Shown: piece after piece, positions 1-13,606 of the stretch | How the letters are laid out: the number at the start of each line of letters is the position of its first letter | Position numbering within the stretch: position 1 is the stretch's first letter | From: Promerops cafer | Taxonomy: Eukaryota > Chordata > Aves > Passeriformes > Nectariniidae | Assembly: GCA_013398275.1 (NCBI GenBank) | Contig: VZSE01010764.1 | Location: 840,787-904,786, forward strand | DNA: 64,000 bases | Direction of reading: 5' to 3' | Made by a program: the position numbers and the translations under genes | The notes under the pieces: generated by a model | Seen by the model: the letters and a program-made list of their open reading frames with translations, nothing else | Told to the model about the DNA's origin: nothing | Databases searched by the model: none

Positions 1-1769
1 AATTGGGAAAAGATGTTGTACATTTTTGTTGACTGCTGTTTTTTGTGAGGATTGGATGTGGTGCAGTGAAAGGGATTCAGAGAGTATGCTGGATTTTGGT
101 GAACCACATCTCAGGTACCCAGAGGATGTATCCAGAGTGGAAAACCTTATCCTTTTGCATTTGAAAGGAAAATGTGATCACAACAACAATAATGATAATA
201 AAAAATAAAAATTAAAATTGATTGATAGATTCAGTGGCTATTCAGTGATGTCCCATACTTAGCTGGGGCTGGGTTTTAGGTAGTGGAAGATTTTGGCCTT
301 TGCAGAAGAAAATTCAAAGAAAAGAATTGGCCCTGTGTCCTCTGTACTGTGTTTTTGGGAGAAGGGGAAGAGAGAGGGAATGAACAGGAGGAGTTTTTCA
401 GCCTTTTAGTGAAGATAGCTGAGACTTCTCTGGAGGGATGACAGAGGCAGGTGGGGATTGGGGTGGATAACACACTCTGAGCTGCTTGGGGAAGGCTGGG
501 TTAACAGGGAAGTTTCTGAAACAGTGGAGAGCTCCAGGTTGACATTAAATTCCTGAGCCAGGTGAGCTTGAGCCATAGCTGTGCTGTGCTATCACTCTAG
601 CAGTGATATTGTAGGGATTTGTTAAAATTGTGCTGGCTTGGATAAATGAGTCACTGTTTCTGTTGTAGGAGCAAGGAGCATGCACCAGGGTAGGCCAATG
701 ACAACATCTGCTTTGCTAATTGCATTTTATTTTACTATTGTCTGGTAGTCATGCTTTACTTTACTCCCTCCTTTATCTAGAGAATACTCTTAATTGTAAA
801 CATATTTCAGTGTCTTTGGTCACTCTAAATGACATCTAAATGTTGGTTTGCCTTCATTGCTCATTCAAACCCTACTCTTTGCAATTAGGGTGCTACTAAA
901 AATTTATATTGATTTCTATGTGGGTTTTTTTTTCCCTTAGGATAGGACATATCTGTGCTTAAATGCTACAAAATAAACCAAGGCAGTTTTTGTTTTTTAA
1001 TGCCAACAAATAGCTTTTTGGGACTGTGTGGCTCGTTACTCAGCATGCAGAGATCTGGGGAGAGATCCCAGCTGATCCCTGTGGCCAAGGCAGCTGCTGG
1101 ACTCCAGCTCTGTGGTAGGGAGCTGAAATCTCTTCTCCAGCTGTCAAAGGCTGAGAATTCCTTTAAAACATAAAACTTCTGTCTGGTCAAGCTTTAGAAA
1201 AAAGTGCAGACTGCAGCTTATGCTTTTGATGTGGAGTTGATTAATAAACGTAGAAATAGGAGGAAAAGGTTATGGCAGGGTGGGTTTGGGTTCAGTGCAA
1301 TTGATTGGGATTTATCCAGAGAAAAGGGACTCCATTGATACAGCTCTCTTTTCTTGGCCTTTGGAAGAACTTCCCATAGAACTGCTCAATTGTGCTTAAA
1401 ATATCCCCATGTCAGCATGGCTGATGTGTTCAGCCAAATGCTAAATGAGACACGCCTGATTTTGGGGTTCATCAGTGGAAGGAAACTTGGGGAGTATGGC
1501 AGCAGTTTATAAAAGAGCAGGCTCTTGAATTATGGAGATTAACATCTCAGGCAAGGCTACAAGCACAAAGCATACCTAAATAATAATCATTGTTTAAAAA
1601 GCATCAGTGCCTTGGAGATAAAGAACTGCTATAGATTGTCAAAGAGATTATCAAAATCCCTCAAACCAGACAGTGTTAATGATGCAGATCATGAAATGTG
1701 TGATGACTGAGACTTAAATGTGTATTTTGATACTGATTGTATGATCACTCATCAAAGGACTCAGACCTG

Positions 1770-1783
1770 TTTTTTTTTTTTTT
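1770..1783. repeat. poly(T) tract
   Basis: Uninterrupted run of 14 T within the XYLB intron. It is a simple homopolymer, with no associated element recognised. Confidence 0.9.
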
Positions 1784-4700
1784 CTTAGAGTGTTTTCTTT
1801 ACTATCTGAATCAAATATGTCAGCTCTGCAATCTGTGGCAGGATAATTGAAATGCAGTGAGAGTGCAAAATGTGAATGAAGCATGAGGTTGGCAAACTTT
1901 GTTTATCCTTTTATTTTTGCAGATCTATAAAAGTAACTGCTTAACTTGAGAACTGTTGGTGACATTAGTGTGATTTTCCATTCTTCCTCAGATAGGAAGT
2001 ATTTGGGCCATAAAGGAATAATTTCAAAGATGTCTTATTTGGCTGGATTGAGTGAAGGTCTATCAGGAGCTTGAGGAACATCTTATTATTAGGAGAATTG
2101 TAGTTAAGTTTCAGTGGCCAGTGATGGACTTCATCTGACTTGAGTAAAATTCTGCAAGCGGCATGCCAAAAATATGCCAAGGTAATTTTTATTGTCTCCT
2201 TTTTCCTCAGAAATGATCATTTAATTATACTTGGTGACATTGAGTGCACATTAGAGGGAGGCATTTGCAATGATTGCTAAAGCAAAGGGTATTTCAGGTT
2301 CATCCTTTGTGAGCTGTTCTTGTTATTCTGCCAAACCCGTGTGCACCCCTGCCTGTGAGAAACCTGTGCCACACCGTGCCAGAGCTTCTGACTGGGCTCC
2401 TGCCTTTAGATCAAGTGATATCCTCAGACACCTTCAGCAGGAGAAAAACAAACCCACCAAACATGAATTTGTAAAAGCCTTTGAATCACAGTGTGAGGGG
2501 CTGAAAATGTTCTTTCCTTCTCCTTCGCTGGGCCTTTGGTTCCCATTGCAATGGACTCTTAGTCTTTAACTTTTATTGTTTGTACGGCAGCGAGGGCAAG
2601 AAAGGATGGTTCAGGTACGAGGATGATACACCAGGTCCATGTATGCACAGCACAGCTGCAGGGCACTGTAGTAAGAATAGGAATTTAAAAAGCCCTTTGT
2701 CATCAGGAAGTCCCCACTTTTCACTGGCATGAAGCTATTAGGGTGTGTGAGAGAGTATGTTTGTACTATTGTTCAGAACCCAACAGTGTACCCTTCCTAG
2801 ATCTAATATTTCATTTAAAAGCAATTTGCCTGAATGAAATAAAATATGCATGATGGGTGAACACAGATGAGCTCTGTTAATGTATTCTAATTAACTTGCT
2901 AAAAATATTTTAAAATCTTAATAAGCTTAAAGAGAATTTCTGATGATCAGATGCAATGTTAATGAGCATGGTTTAAAAACATAAGAAGGTAAAGTGAAAA
3001 GCTGATTGGCAGTTGCAGTGCTGTATGTATACCTAACACTTTTCTTGGGAAAAAAAAAAGATCTTTGGGTTAAATTTTGCCTTTTGTCTTGGTAGCTAAT
3101 TTCTCAAGATCTATTTCTAGAAAGCTTAATGAGCAAAACATTAAAAAAAAAAAGAATTTACCTGTTTGATTTGGGGTGTAGTGGGAATTTTATTGCTTAA
3201 TTATGCCTTAGAAAAACACGCTAAGGACATTTATAATAAAGTATCTGTGTTCTTTGTGTGTGGGAGAATGACTCTTTTCCTTTTATATGTGCCATAAATC
3301 TCTGATTGTAGTCCTTTTTCTCTCCAGGCTATTAGGTTTCTGCAGACTGTATTTCATTCCTTAGCACCTATAGTTGCTTGGCAACAACATCTGATTTACA
3401 TGAACCCAGCCCCGTGAATGAATAGTTACCTGGAACCTTTCTGTGCAGAAACCCTGAGAAACATAGCAGTTCTCCCATTCACCGTGACAATTATTAGGAA
3501 ATATTAATTGCTTCTCTCTATTCATCTTTCCATAGCCTTTGTTTTTCACTTAAAGGGGACCAAACTGTACTCTCTGTTTAGTTCTAGCCTGCCAGAGGTC
3601 ACACAATTCATTTATAAATAATCCACTTGGAAAGGAGGAGATTTATTAATAACAGAAGGCTTTAGTGCTGCTCAGAGACCCAACTGGTACAAGTGGTCCC
3701 CAGTGCTGTGTTCTTTAGGTACAGGAAGAATGAGTTCAGAGGAGTGAAGTAACTCAGCACAGTCATATAGAGCAGGTCAGTGTGATTTTTTTCTGTGAGT
3801 AGGTCTGGCATAGTCTTTAGGGAAAGAAATGTTACTGCCTCAATTTATTTTCTTCTCTTCTTGATGTATGGAACTAAACAGAACAAACAAAATAAACAGA
3901 TTTTCTGCTACCTCAGCTAGTGTTTGGCGAGCAGTTACACCCTCCTATCAATTAATTTTATTCTTATGAAGTACTTTTCAACCTGTAGGTTATTTCTATT
4001 GAGAGGAGTAGGAGGTATGAAAGAGAAAAATCAAGAAGAAAAATTCTTCACCAGGCACTGAATGAATACAAACCAGTCTTCCTGGACTAGGAGATGAAAA
4101 GCTACAGGCAATATTTGTGGATGCCAAAACAGTTGTAATAATTCTTTTGAAAAAATGTTTAAAGAAAACACCCAAATTGCCTTGTTTTCGGAGTTGTTTT
4201 CTGTTTTTCATCAGGCTTATCCTTTGCAAAAATAAAATATTGCTTGGGCTTGACTCTTTTCTGTTGCATTTCCAGAGGCTTTTATTGCTGCTGTTGATAA
4301 GACACAAAGGCTGGTGTGGAGGGAAGTAGAGCAGACCTGAGATCTGGAAGAGATCTGCTTTGCAAATCTAGATCCCAAACTGATTTTTCCCCCAGGTTTG
4401 TTGTGCTTTGAGTTTCTCTAGAATCAAAATACTTGATAGTATATTCTTTTTTCTCATCATTTGAGTGACAGTCAAGGTCAGGTCATTGCACCCTGTGCCT
4501 TTTAATTATATCTTGTGGCTTTAGGTAATGCTGAACTTGCAGCTCATTATTATTATATTTTCTCCTGTGGACATGTCTTGCTACTGATGCTCACACTCTG
4601 CAGATTAACTAATGCAGAATTGAATGCATTTGTGATCTAAGTAATGAAGAGGCCTTTGTTCTGTTCTTGCTTGTTCTTCTGATTTTGTGTGACCTTGGGT

Positions 4701-5507
4701 GGCTCATTTATCTCCTTGCTTGCTTTTCCCATTTTAACCTTCGATGGATGGTGTCATATGTTGATTTGCCAATGTAATTTTCTATTTCCCTTAGAAGATT
4801 TTCAAGGCTGAATATTGATGTAGGAGGACAAATCTTTGTTAAAAACCATATTTTTTGTCTTCCTAAATAACTCAGTAACAAGCATTATTTACTGAGGTGT
4901 GATCTGTAAAGCCACATGTGGTACTTATACACATCAGAATTGTGATAGGCGTGGGAGGGTGTGTATTTTGCTGAGTTTCAAGCACAAGTTTCTCTTGTGT
5001 CAGAATACTTTGAGGAGATACTGAGCTGTGCTGCAATGCTGCCTACAGAGCACATTGAAAACATTGGCTTTAGTCAGTGGAGAGTGCCTAAGGTAGCAGT
5101 GACTTTTTTATTACGACTAATTTTCCAGCATACCTTGCATGTGCCTGTCTCTGGGTGAATGTCTGACCTTAGCCTGGGAGCTGAGCAGCAGGAATTGTCA
5201 GGGTTGCCAGAGGCACTGGAATGTAGCTCAGTGCAGAGCTCTCCAAAACCCTGGGCTCGCTGTGATGGGGACCACAGGACACCTGACTTCGTCTCATGTG
5301 GCACTGCAGGGCGTGTGCCTGTTGGAGCTGCAGACATTCAGAGCCAAAACATTCTCCCCCAAAAGTTCTTCCAAGCAGTTTTCCAGTGCAATCCTCTGTG
5401 ATTTATCAGGAGTTTTTATAAACTGGTAAATATCTGGATAGGCAATCTGGCAACATGCAGTCAGACACTTCTGGGACAGATATTTTTAGTGCTCTTACCA
5501 ACTCTGG

Positions 5508-5523
5508 TTTTTTTTTTTTTTTT
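5508..5523. repeat. poly(T) tract
   Basis: Uninterrupted run of about 16 T in the XYLB intron. It is not next to a recognisable retroposon body. Confidence 0.9.
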
Positions 5524-6627
5524 GATAGTGGTTTCAGAGGTTAAGACCAAGGCAATGGTGTTAGACCAGCATCACTAAGCATCAGTGGTTTGTGGTCTTG
5601 AAATGATGCCTTTTAATGAGTGGTAGAACATAATATCCTTAGCTTACTAAAAAGAAATACAAGATGTAACTTAACTGTGGTCTGTGAAGTGCCAACATGT
5701 GAAGGGGAAACCTAATTTTAATAATAACTTTTTAACTGGAAGGCTAAAGCCACAAAGATCAAGTGACTAGAAGTTTAAAGAATAAAAATATAAATTATGG
5801 GAAGAGTGCAACTATTTAAAGGTATTAAACATGAAAACAGACAGTAAATTCTCAGTCACTTTAGCTGAGGTTCTGTGTCTTTCTAAGGTCACTGTAGTTC
5901 TGTGATTACAGATCTGGACTCTGGGATCACTGTGTGGAAGTTGTGTGAGCTCCTTTAGGCAAATGGTCCACTCTGATCTTTTACTATTTTGGAGCTGTCT
6001 GCAGGTATGTTATTAAAACACTGGATGTGATGGCCAGATTTAAAATGCCTGGTTTGCCTCTGCTCTAGGTTTTGTTTTCAGACTGGTACCACCTCCAGCA
6101 GAACATTTTTTGAGAATCAATTGGTTCCAGGTCTCTTGTTTATTTGCTGAACGACAGGAATTCTGAAGTGGAAGGTGAAGGTAGAGGTGTTGCCAAGAAT
6201 CTTATGAATAATTGTGGCAACATAGGGTAAATCAAAGCAGGTTGTTCTTTGTTAGCTTAAGCCTTTAATTGGAGTCTTGGATACTTACATATGTTTGGAC
6301 AACTGCTGAATAGTTTTGTGGTTATCAGTATTTTTCCCCAACACACAGTCCTTATAATATCCAAACTTTGGGTAATAAAAGAAGAAAACTGAGTGGCCAG
6401 AAAAAAAATAAACTTGACGTAAGCAGTTACACTGGTACATGAATCCTCTTTATCTTACTACTTCATGAAATATGTTACTTATTTTTTCTTTAATGAATTG
6501 ATTCAGAACCTAAAAATTAGATGAGCAAGAGATAGCAAAGTTCATTAAATTGCTTCTAATACTAATGTCTTCAGGAGAGGACTTCCCCCAGTACATTTTC
6601 AGTGTTGACTAAACAGATTTTAAATGT

Positions 6628-6680
6628 TCATAGAATCACAGAATTTACCTTAAAGATCATCTAGTTCCAACCCCTCTGCC
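6628..6680 (-). mobile_element. CR1 LINE 3'-end fragment
   Basis: Begins with tcatagaatcacagaattta and continues as a diverged copy of the CR1 3' terminus (aaagatcatctagttccaacccc). Because the terminal signature reads in antisense on the + strand, the element lies on the - strand. Only about 50 bp remain, which fits the severe 5' truncation usual for avian CR1 copies. No coding sequence is left. It sits inside the large XYLB intron. Confidence 0.85.
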
Positions 6681-8358
6681 GTTTCTTCCATCTCTTTCCT
6701 TAAAAGCTTCAGAGAAATATTTTTCCAAAATATTCAACCTTTATCTACAAAAATTATTTGTCTGAATCTGCTGCTTTCTTTTCCCCCTTGCCGTAAGCTC
6801 TAGTGCTGAGTTGTAGATTTTTTTTTTAATACCTTACTTTTGGAATTTGTCCCAGGCTCATCCTAATATTTGGTCAAACAGAGATCTGTGTCTAAAAAAA
6901 AAATAAATCAAAAAAATCACTGTGAATTGATAAGCAATTGCAGCTGTGCAGTAGCTAGATTTCTACAAGAATTGCAAATATTTCAGAGGCCTTGTTGCAA
7001 GTGTGTCAATGTATATGTTATAACAATGTTATGACTATTGATCTGCTTGTTCCCAAAGAAGTCTTTACCACTCATGTACCAAAGTTTTCCCTGCAGTATA
7101 ATTCTGCTTCAGTCAATGAAGTTGAATTGTATCCTGAGTAGATTTTGTTTCCTCTGTAGTACCCCTTGGGCTGTGTGGTTTTTTTTGGGGGTGATCTGCA
7201 GTAATTTAAGCTACTCTTAAGAGATAATTTATGTGCATGTTTTTCTCTGTTTATTTTTTCCTGAAATCCATCAAGAAGGAGAAGGCTTTGGGTCAACATT
7301 AAATTTTAAATTAATCTCTGAGCTGAGCTAGACTAGGAGGATTTTCAATAAGGTGATTTGGTGCCTTCAAACTTCAGGATCTGAAATCCCAAGTTTTGTC
7401 TTGTTTGAAATAAGATCTTAGGAAAGCCAAATTTGACATCTTCATGAAAAACAATTTCTTGAGAACATAAGGGGGCCTGTGACTATCAGTGGGACATGGG
7501 CCTTGGTTACTAAACTGTTCCTACTCTGTCTCAACTCAGTTGTTGCTCCTCTGCCCAGTTTAGTGGTGTTATTCTTGCCTTGCAGCAGTGTGAGCAAGAA
7601 GAAACATGCCTGGTCTCCCCTGCATCATTGTAGAGACTTTATCTATGTAAGTAGCATAAATGTTGAGAATATTAGGCATATTTGTCATTGCTGCTGAGAA
7701 AATCCAGGCTTTTTTCCCCCTTCTGTTGAATTACAGCTGATTTAATGGTAGCTCTATTACAGTGGCCTTAGAGGCTGATGATCAATTCTATCTGTAAAAG
7801 TTGTTTCTCTTTCCCAGGCACTGCATTTAAAAAATAAGACTAAATTTTTTGTCTGGAAAATTCCTGACAAACATTTGAGCAACCCTCAGTGAAATTAAAG
7901 TATGTTACAAAATATGTGAAAACCTCTTCACTTGCCAATTAGAAAGCAGCCATCCTCTATGGCAAACCTGGCTTGCTTTTGTCAGTAATAAATTAGCTGA
8001 TGCTTCAAAGTGAAAGTCAGAAACACTTCTGAAAAATAGTTTTTGAATGGCTTTTACTTGGGCAGTTGTATTTGTCTGAATAAAAAAAAAAGGAAAAGGA
8101 GAAAAAGGTTTATTCCAGTTTCCATTACTTTTGCCTCATTCATGTAGATATGATTTAGGACCCAGTCCTAGAAGTCTCAGGGACATAAAAGGCCATATTT
8201 AAAAGGGTTTAGATAGGAGAAATCTTTTACCATAGCAGGAGTTAATTTCAGTGTCTTTATATGAATGAAGAAAATTAGCATGAATTTTGGAAGAGTTGAT
8301 AAGCAAGGAGGATGATTTTGGAATATTTGTTTGATAAATGGGACAAAATAACCATATA

Positions 8359-8389
8359 TTTTTGTTTTGTTTTGTTTTGTTTTTTTTTC
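8359..8389. repeat. (TTTTG)n-like simple repeat followed by poly(T)
   Basis: Four consecutive TTTTG-type units followed by a run of T. This is a simple intronic repeat, probably length-variable. Confidence 0.85.
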
Positions 8390-9093
8390 TTGAATGGAAA
8401 GCTAGCAAATACTTTTTTTTCCAAAAAAATTATAGTGTTTGAAGTTAATCAGAGAAATAAAGGAGGGGCTTTTCTTGTTGCATGCAAATTGTAAATTGCA
8501 GTTATTTGCAATCATGCTTATAACTGGCATGGGTTCATGTGCATAATCAGCTGCCTTTTGAATACATGTTCTATTGTTCTGTTTTATTTATGGATTCAGT
8601 TGTGATGAGAAAGATGTTATGAAGCTGTTTGGATGAATTCTTGGAATTGTCTTTTAAGAGTTTTGAAAGTCAGCGAATGCCTGGAGTTTTGGGTACAAAC
8701 CAGGACTGTGGGTAGCACTGAAAATTTAGATGAAGAAATTGAAGGATTTTCAGCCTCTAAATGGAAGGTCAAATTCTGGTTTCAGACTTTGAGGTGCATG
8801 AACCAGCAAAATTCTGTAGTGACACAGTGACACAGACACACTGTTTCTGTCAAGTTGAAATACAGCAAGATCCAGAAGCCCTGAGGCCTGGAGTCATCTC
8901 ACCAATTTCAGCATCTGGATCTGTTACCAGTCTGATCTGAACCACTCCTGGTGGAACAGGAGGCTGAATTTCTTCCTCCAGCCTCCTTGCATGAATGATG
9001 TGGCAGAAGACTTTTGGTGATAATTATTAGCGTTACCCTTCTGACTGGTGTGTTTGCTGACATAATTATTTATAATAATATCTACATTTATCA

Positions 9094-9412
9094 TCATAGA
9101 ATCATAGAATGCCCTCAGCTGGAAGGGACCCACAAGGATCATTGAGTCCAACTCCTGCTCCTGCATAGGACATCCCCAGGAGTCACAGCCTGTGCCTGAG
9201 AGAGCTGTCCAAACACTTCTTGAGCTCTGTCAGGTTTGGTGCTGTGACCACTGCCCTGGGGAACCTGTTCCAGTGCCCAAGCACCCTGTGGGTGAAGAAC
9301 CTTTCTCTAATATCCAACCTAAACCTCCCCGACACAACTTCAGGCCATTCCCTCAGGTTCTGTCACTGTCACCACAGAGCAGAGATCAGAGCCTGCCCCT
9401 CCTCTGTGTTTG
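9094..9412 (-). mobile_element. CR1 LINE 3'-end fragment, about 320 bp
   Basis: Starts with the doubled terminal signature tcatagaatcatagaatg, followed by typical CR1 antisense sequence (ctggaagggacccacaaggatcattgagtcc, split here only by divergence) and further 3' region (gaacctgttccagtgcccaagc; gggtgaagaacctttctcta). The element lies on the - strand, with its 3' end at 9094. It is 5'-truncated near 9412, where the sequence stops resembling CR1. It covers the 3' UTR and the last part of ORF2 only. The chance frames that span it are shadows. It is intronic to XYLB and in antisense orientation to that gene. Confidence 0.95.
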
Positions 9413-12400
9413 TAAATATACAGTGATGCAGGACTGCAGTGTTTTTGGGACCACTGACAATGCTGAACATGTATCATTGTAATTTCCCTCTATTCTCAGT
9501 GACAGACCTTTTTCTTTTCCCTATGTACCTTTCAATAAAAGCAATATTTTGGCTGAAAGCAAGAGACAGGAGATGAACTTTAACATCACTCAGTTCTTGC
9601 TGGATCTCTGTGGAAGGCACAATGAGGATTTTTGTGTGCACAGTAACATGCACAGAGTGTGCTGCCTTCTCAGCCTTGGGTGGGATAGTGCCTTTTGCTC
9701 AGACTTCCCACATAAACAAACTTCTTTACTTGGGTCTTCCTCCTTCTTCCTGTCCAGTGGGAGCCATTATTTTAACTCTATTTTGTTAGGTCAATCACCA
9801 CGTTCCACAGAAGAGAATAGATCTCCAGAAGATGTGCATATGGCAGAACAACACTGTGCCACGTGCAGCTACAAACACTTTCTAGATAGGGTTAAAATTC
9901 AGCATCAGCTCACTAAAAGATAATTATTTTTTCAATAAGAAGAAAATAAACTGGTTGGTTTGGTACTATGTAGGGAGCTTTTAATTAAAAGATGTTTAAA
10001 TCTGATTCTCTCGACTGTCAAAGAGTTGAATTCTTGAATTATGTTTGCTACAGTTGTTGTTGGGGTTTTTTTTGTAACACAGTGAAGTTCTCTTCATGCA
10101 GTGCTGTAGGGGATGGATGGTAGCTCCTGACAGATTCAAACACAGCTGGCTGAGAACACTGCTGGTGATGGATGAACAATGTCTCTGTTAATGCCTTTTA
10201 TACATAAATGATGGGCTTGCTTTATTTATTTATAAGATGTATCCAATTACACATCTCAGAGCAAATGTCCACTGTTCAGTAAAGCACACAATATTGGCAT
10301 TGAAAAGACAATCCCTGAAATCAGTGATCAATGTATTTTCCTCATTTTCTGGAGAGAGACTGAAATAAGAAGTAAACTTAAAATTCAGCAAATTGAAGTT
10401 GTTCTTTAGGGACCTAATCCTTGTCTGTAAGAAGTGACTGAAACTCAACGAGGGATGATGTTGTCTCTGCTCTGGCCACTTGCAGAGCACCACATTCACC
10501 TGAGATTTTGCTTCCATGTGGCCTGGATGGATCAGTCCCACCTGTACAGCAGCTCAGAGTCTGTCATCCCACAGTGATGACTAAAGCTCACTTGGCTGTA
10601 ACCTGCCGGGATGTGTTTCAGTGGAGTGAGCCATTTATTTACTCAAAGAGGAGGAGAATGAATGGTTTTGCCCTTCATGTAGCACAGGTTTTTGGGTGCT
10701 TTTACTGTGTGTCTGTGTGTTTGTACTCATGAGTGGATCTGATTTAGAACATGAGCTGTCTAACCAATGTTAGAAACTTCACAGTAGGTTAGGTATATTC
10801 TGAAATAATTCTTACTATTTTGCTACAAAGGAATTAGTCTGGATTAAGGTGGGTATGCCGATAGCATCATGTTAAACAATTTCAGACTTGAGATCTGGTT
10901 TGGCCTCTTGGAAGACACCAAACTCAACTGATAGTGGGGTAAATGCTTACTTGTGTGTGATCTGTATTACATAGCAAATGCTAATTTTATGTAAATTTGC
11001 CCCTATGTTTCTGGTAACTTATTGATATAGAAATGGCTTGAATTACAGGGATGGCATGAATTTATAATGTAGCCAAAAGCTGAAGGTTCTGACCTAGCAA
11101 GGAGTAAGTCTCCCGTCCATTCCTGGATTCCAAATGCAAACATTTGGGAAGCTGTGGAGCAGAAGCCCTGAGACAGAGAGCTGGCATGCTGATGGCAGTG
11201 CAGGAAGCAGCTGAGCTGAGATGTATTTGCTGTTCTCAGAGGGCTGGTTGCTGTTTGGCTTTGGCATTTTTATGTTGCCCACTGTTCTTTCCTGGTGGTG
11301 GGAGCCCAGCAGTGGGTTCAGCCCCTTTCCAGAGGCACTGGAGAGCAAGCCTGACGTATTCTTTGGCTTGAACTGCTGGAAGTGTAGCCAGTGTGTTTGT
11401 TTCTCACCCTGTCTTGCTGTCTGTCTCTGAAATGTGGTGTTTTCATGTTGGATGTGGTAGTTCTGCAAGAATTTATATTCACAACAAGGTTTAGCAAGAC
11501 AGAATTGTGACTACCAGGCAAATAATAAAGAGTTTGGTTTGGTTTCTAGGAACACAGGCTTACTAGTTATTTTTCACTGGTTTCTGTGCTATTATGTTGT
11601 TGTGATAATCTTGGCAGGAATCTGTCACTCTGTGTTGGTATAATTGAAACTTGTTTTCCCTGAGGAATCACTCTGCTGTTTGTTTTATTTGTTTACTGAC
11701 ATTGACAGAGATCCTAATGGCTTTTAAAACCCAATTTGTGCATCACTGAATATCCTCCAAAGAGGAAAATAAAATTAAATTTATCAGTAAAATAGGGTCC
11801 CCCTTGCAATGCTTTGTCTGGGTCTTGGGCTCCACCTGAGCACCCAGATGGGGGTCTGGAAATGGTGTGGTGAGCTGCATCTTCTGATTATTTCTAATTC
11901 TGTCTTCAGGGCTTTTGTCATTAAGATACTTGAAAGGATAAATGACAATAAGTTATTTAGGGCATCAGTGTAAGTTGCCCAGCTTTTCCTTGTGAGAAAT
12001 AAATTATCTTTAGCTTTTGTTAAAAAGGAAGTTAAGATAACAAAACAAAAATCACAGTGAAATTTCCCTTTTGGGAGGGTATACATGATGGTATCACTTA
12101 TTATTGTCATAAATCAGGGTAATTAAGTGTTTAGATATTTTTAAATGTATGATATCAAAGTGTTTATGCATTTATTTTGTTTTAAGCCTTTGAAGAACTT
12201 CAGTGAGACCATTTGGACTATTTATGTTCGTAATGCCTTGCTGAATTGTGATTATAGATAGCTGTGTGCCTTGTTGCATGCTGTGCTCCAGAAGAGCATG
12301 CACACAAATAAATGGTGAGGCAGACATTCAGGAATGTAGAAGAAAGGATGGGTTTCTTTAAGCCTAAAGAACACAGGATGTATTTTTTAACTCCTCCAAA

Positions 12401-12431
12401 GCTGTGGGTTTGAATTGGATGAAGATTCAGA

Positions 12432-12445
12432 TTTTTTTTTTTTTT
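12432..12445. repeat. poly(T) tract
   Basis: Run of 14 T about 500 bp upstream of the 12955 exon. It is too far from that acceptor to be its polypyrimidine tract. Confidence 0.9.
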
Positions 12446-12954
12446 ATTTTAGTGAAGTGATTTAGACCATCTCTAATTGCCTTTTGACACACTTCCTTGT
12501 CATTCAAGCGCACAGGGATTGCCCAGGTTTCAGTGAACTCTGACTGTGAACGTCATGAGGAGATAAGTTTGGAAAATACTGCTGATTTTAAAGGTTATCT
12601 GTCAGTTTGTATATATACAGCTATGAGCCAAGCCAATCTGACCTCAAACCAGAGCTGTAATATAATAGCACTGCCTTTCTTACTCTGTATCTCCTTTGCA
12701 AATCTCCCTGGCATTGATAGCACTACAATAATAATAGATCTGCAATATTTATGTTTCCTCTTCTAAGGAAGTGTTCTAATGTGCCTTGGAAAAGTGGGTA
12801 ATTAGTGTTATCTCCTTTTTTACAGAAAGTAAATTAGAGGTACAGAGAGAGAGCCCTGACTCCCACCTCCTTGTCCTCACTGTACTTGGTTCAGCAGCAC
12901 AAATCTTGACCATATGCACTGTCAGTCTAATTTGTACTTTTTCTTGCATTGCAG

Positions 12955-13013
12955 TGCCTAGAACAAGGATTTTGGCTACCGGTGGTGCATCCCACAATAA
13001 AAAGATCTTACAG
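12955..13013 (+). CDS. XYLB: Xylulokinase, internal coding exon (ATGGASHN segment)
   Basis: XYLB phosphorylates D-xylulose with ATP to D-xylulose 5-phosphate, the last step of the cytosolic glucuronate-xylulose route feeding the pentose phosphate pathway. This 59-bp exon encodes PRTRILATGGASHNKKILQ, completing a codon begun in the previous exon. It closely matches vertebrate xylulokinase, where the same segment reads KTKILATGGASHNREILQ. The Gly-Gly...Asn motif belongs to the adenine-nucleotide-binding part of the C-terminal FGGY domain. The acceptor (ttgcattgcag) and donor (cag/gtaaat) are consensus. The exon enters with two bases of a split codon and leaves in phase 0, which fits the next exon. 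Open frame continues past the donor, but that extension has no family similarity and is rejected. Confidence 0.96.
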
Positions 13014-13338
13014 GTAAATAGAAAATTAAATCCTGAACTGAACTTGCAGTCGCATCTCCATTTTTATTTTGCTGTACTGAATCCAAGTCACTGCAGCTGC
13101 ACAGGAAGATGTGGATATGGAATTGTGAATCTGCTGCAGGTCTTTGGGGTTTTTCTTCAGGTTTAGCGTGAAAATCTTTAGCCCAGTGCTAATTTTACAT
13201 TGAACTTAGAGTTTTTTCACACTTGACTGGTTTTATGAATGTGTATTTGAAGCACTGGTGCTTTCCAGGTCTCATCACTTAAATCAAATCAATCAGCAAA
13301 GAAGAAATCATGAGGAAACTTCTTATATAATACCTGAG

Positions 13339-13354
13339 TTTTTTTTTTTTTTTT
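13339..13354. repeat. poly(T) tract
   Basis: Run of 16 T in the XYLB intron, followed by gtag. It is a simple homopolymer with no exon behind it. Confidence 0.9.
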
Positions 13355-13433
13355 GTAGTTCAGGTCAAAGTTGAACCATTGGTTTCTTTAAACTGAAGGG
13401 GAATTATGCTGGTGTTAAACATTGAAAAAACCC

Positions 13434-13473
13434 AACAAACAAACAAGCAAACAAACAAACAAACAAACAAACA
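13434..13473. repeat. (AAAC)n tetranucleotide microsatellite
   Basis: About ten AAAC/CAAA units with one G substitution (aagc) in the third unit. A translated frame through it gives only a QTNKQTNK-type low-complexity stretch. Confidence 0.95.
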
Positions 13474-13588
13474 CCCTCATACAAACCTCAACCCCCTGCC
13501 TTTGTGCTACTTATTAGCATCGTATCATTTCCTGGGAGGAGGCTACACTTTTGTAGGGTTGTTCCTCTCTCTTCCCAGCCTCCTCTTT

Positions 13589-13606
13589 TGCTGCTGCTGC
13601 TGCTGC
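13589..13606. repeat. (TGC)6 trinucleotide repeat
   Basis: Six perfect TGC units in the XYLB intron. The length is short and ordinary. Confidence 0.9.

Larger units (their letters stand above)
1..12954 (+). other. XYLB: XYLB intron, 3' part (intron start lies outside the window)
   Basis: Sequence lying before the first recognisable XYLB exon and ending in a normal acceptor (ttgcattgcag) at 12954. I compared the translated frames with the part of xylulokinase expected just upstream (the segment ending in a GQFMAKRIHAEGLGY-like stretch) and saw no match, so the whole stretch appears to be one intron of at least 12.9 kb. It contains a short CR1 piece at 6628-6680, a longer CR1 at 9094-9412, T-runs at 1770-1783, 5508-5523 and 12432-12445, and a TTTTG-type repeat at 8359-8389. 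The rest is unique AT-rich sequence in which I see no gene. A short, diverged exon could be missed by eye. Confidence 0.75.

Noticed and set aside
1021..1173. Possible upstream XYLB exon in the frame at 955-1173
   Set aside because: The translation (MQRSGERSQLIPVAKAAAG...) does not match any xylulokinase segment.
9192..9482. 96-codon frame over the 9.1 kb CR1
   Set aside because: It is antisense CR1 sequence and not a gene.
12786..13166. 126-codon + strand frame around the first XYLB exon
   Set aside because: Only the 59-bp exon inside it matches xylulokinase. The rest is intron that happens to be open, and the exon ends at a consensus GT donor.
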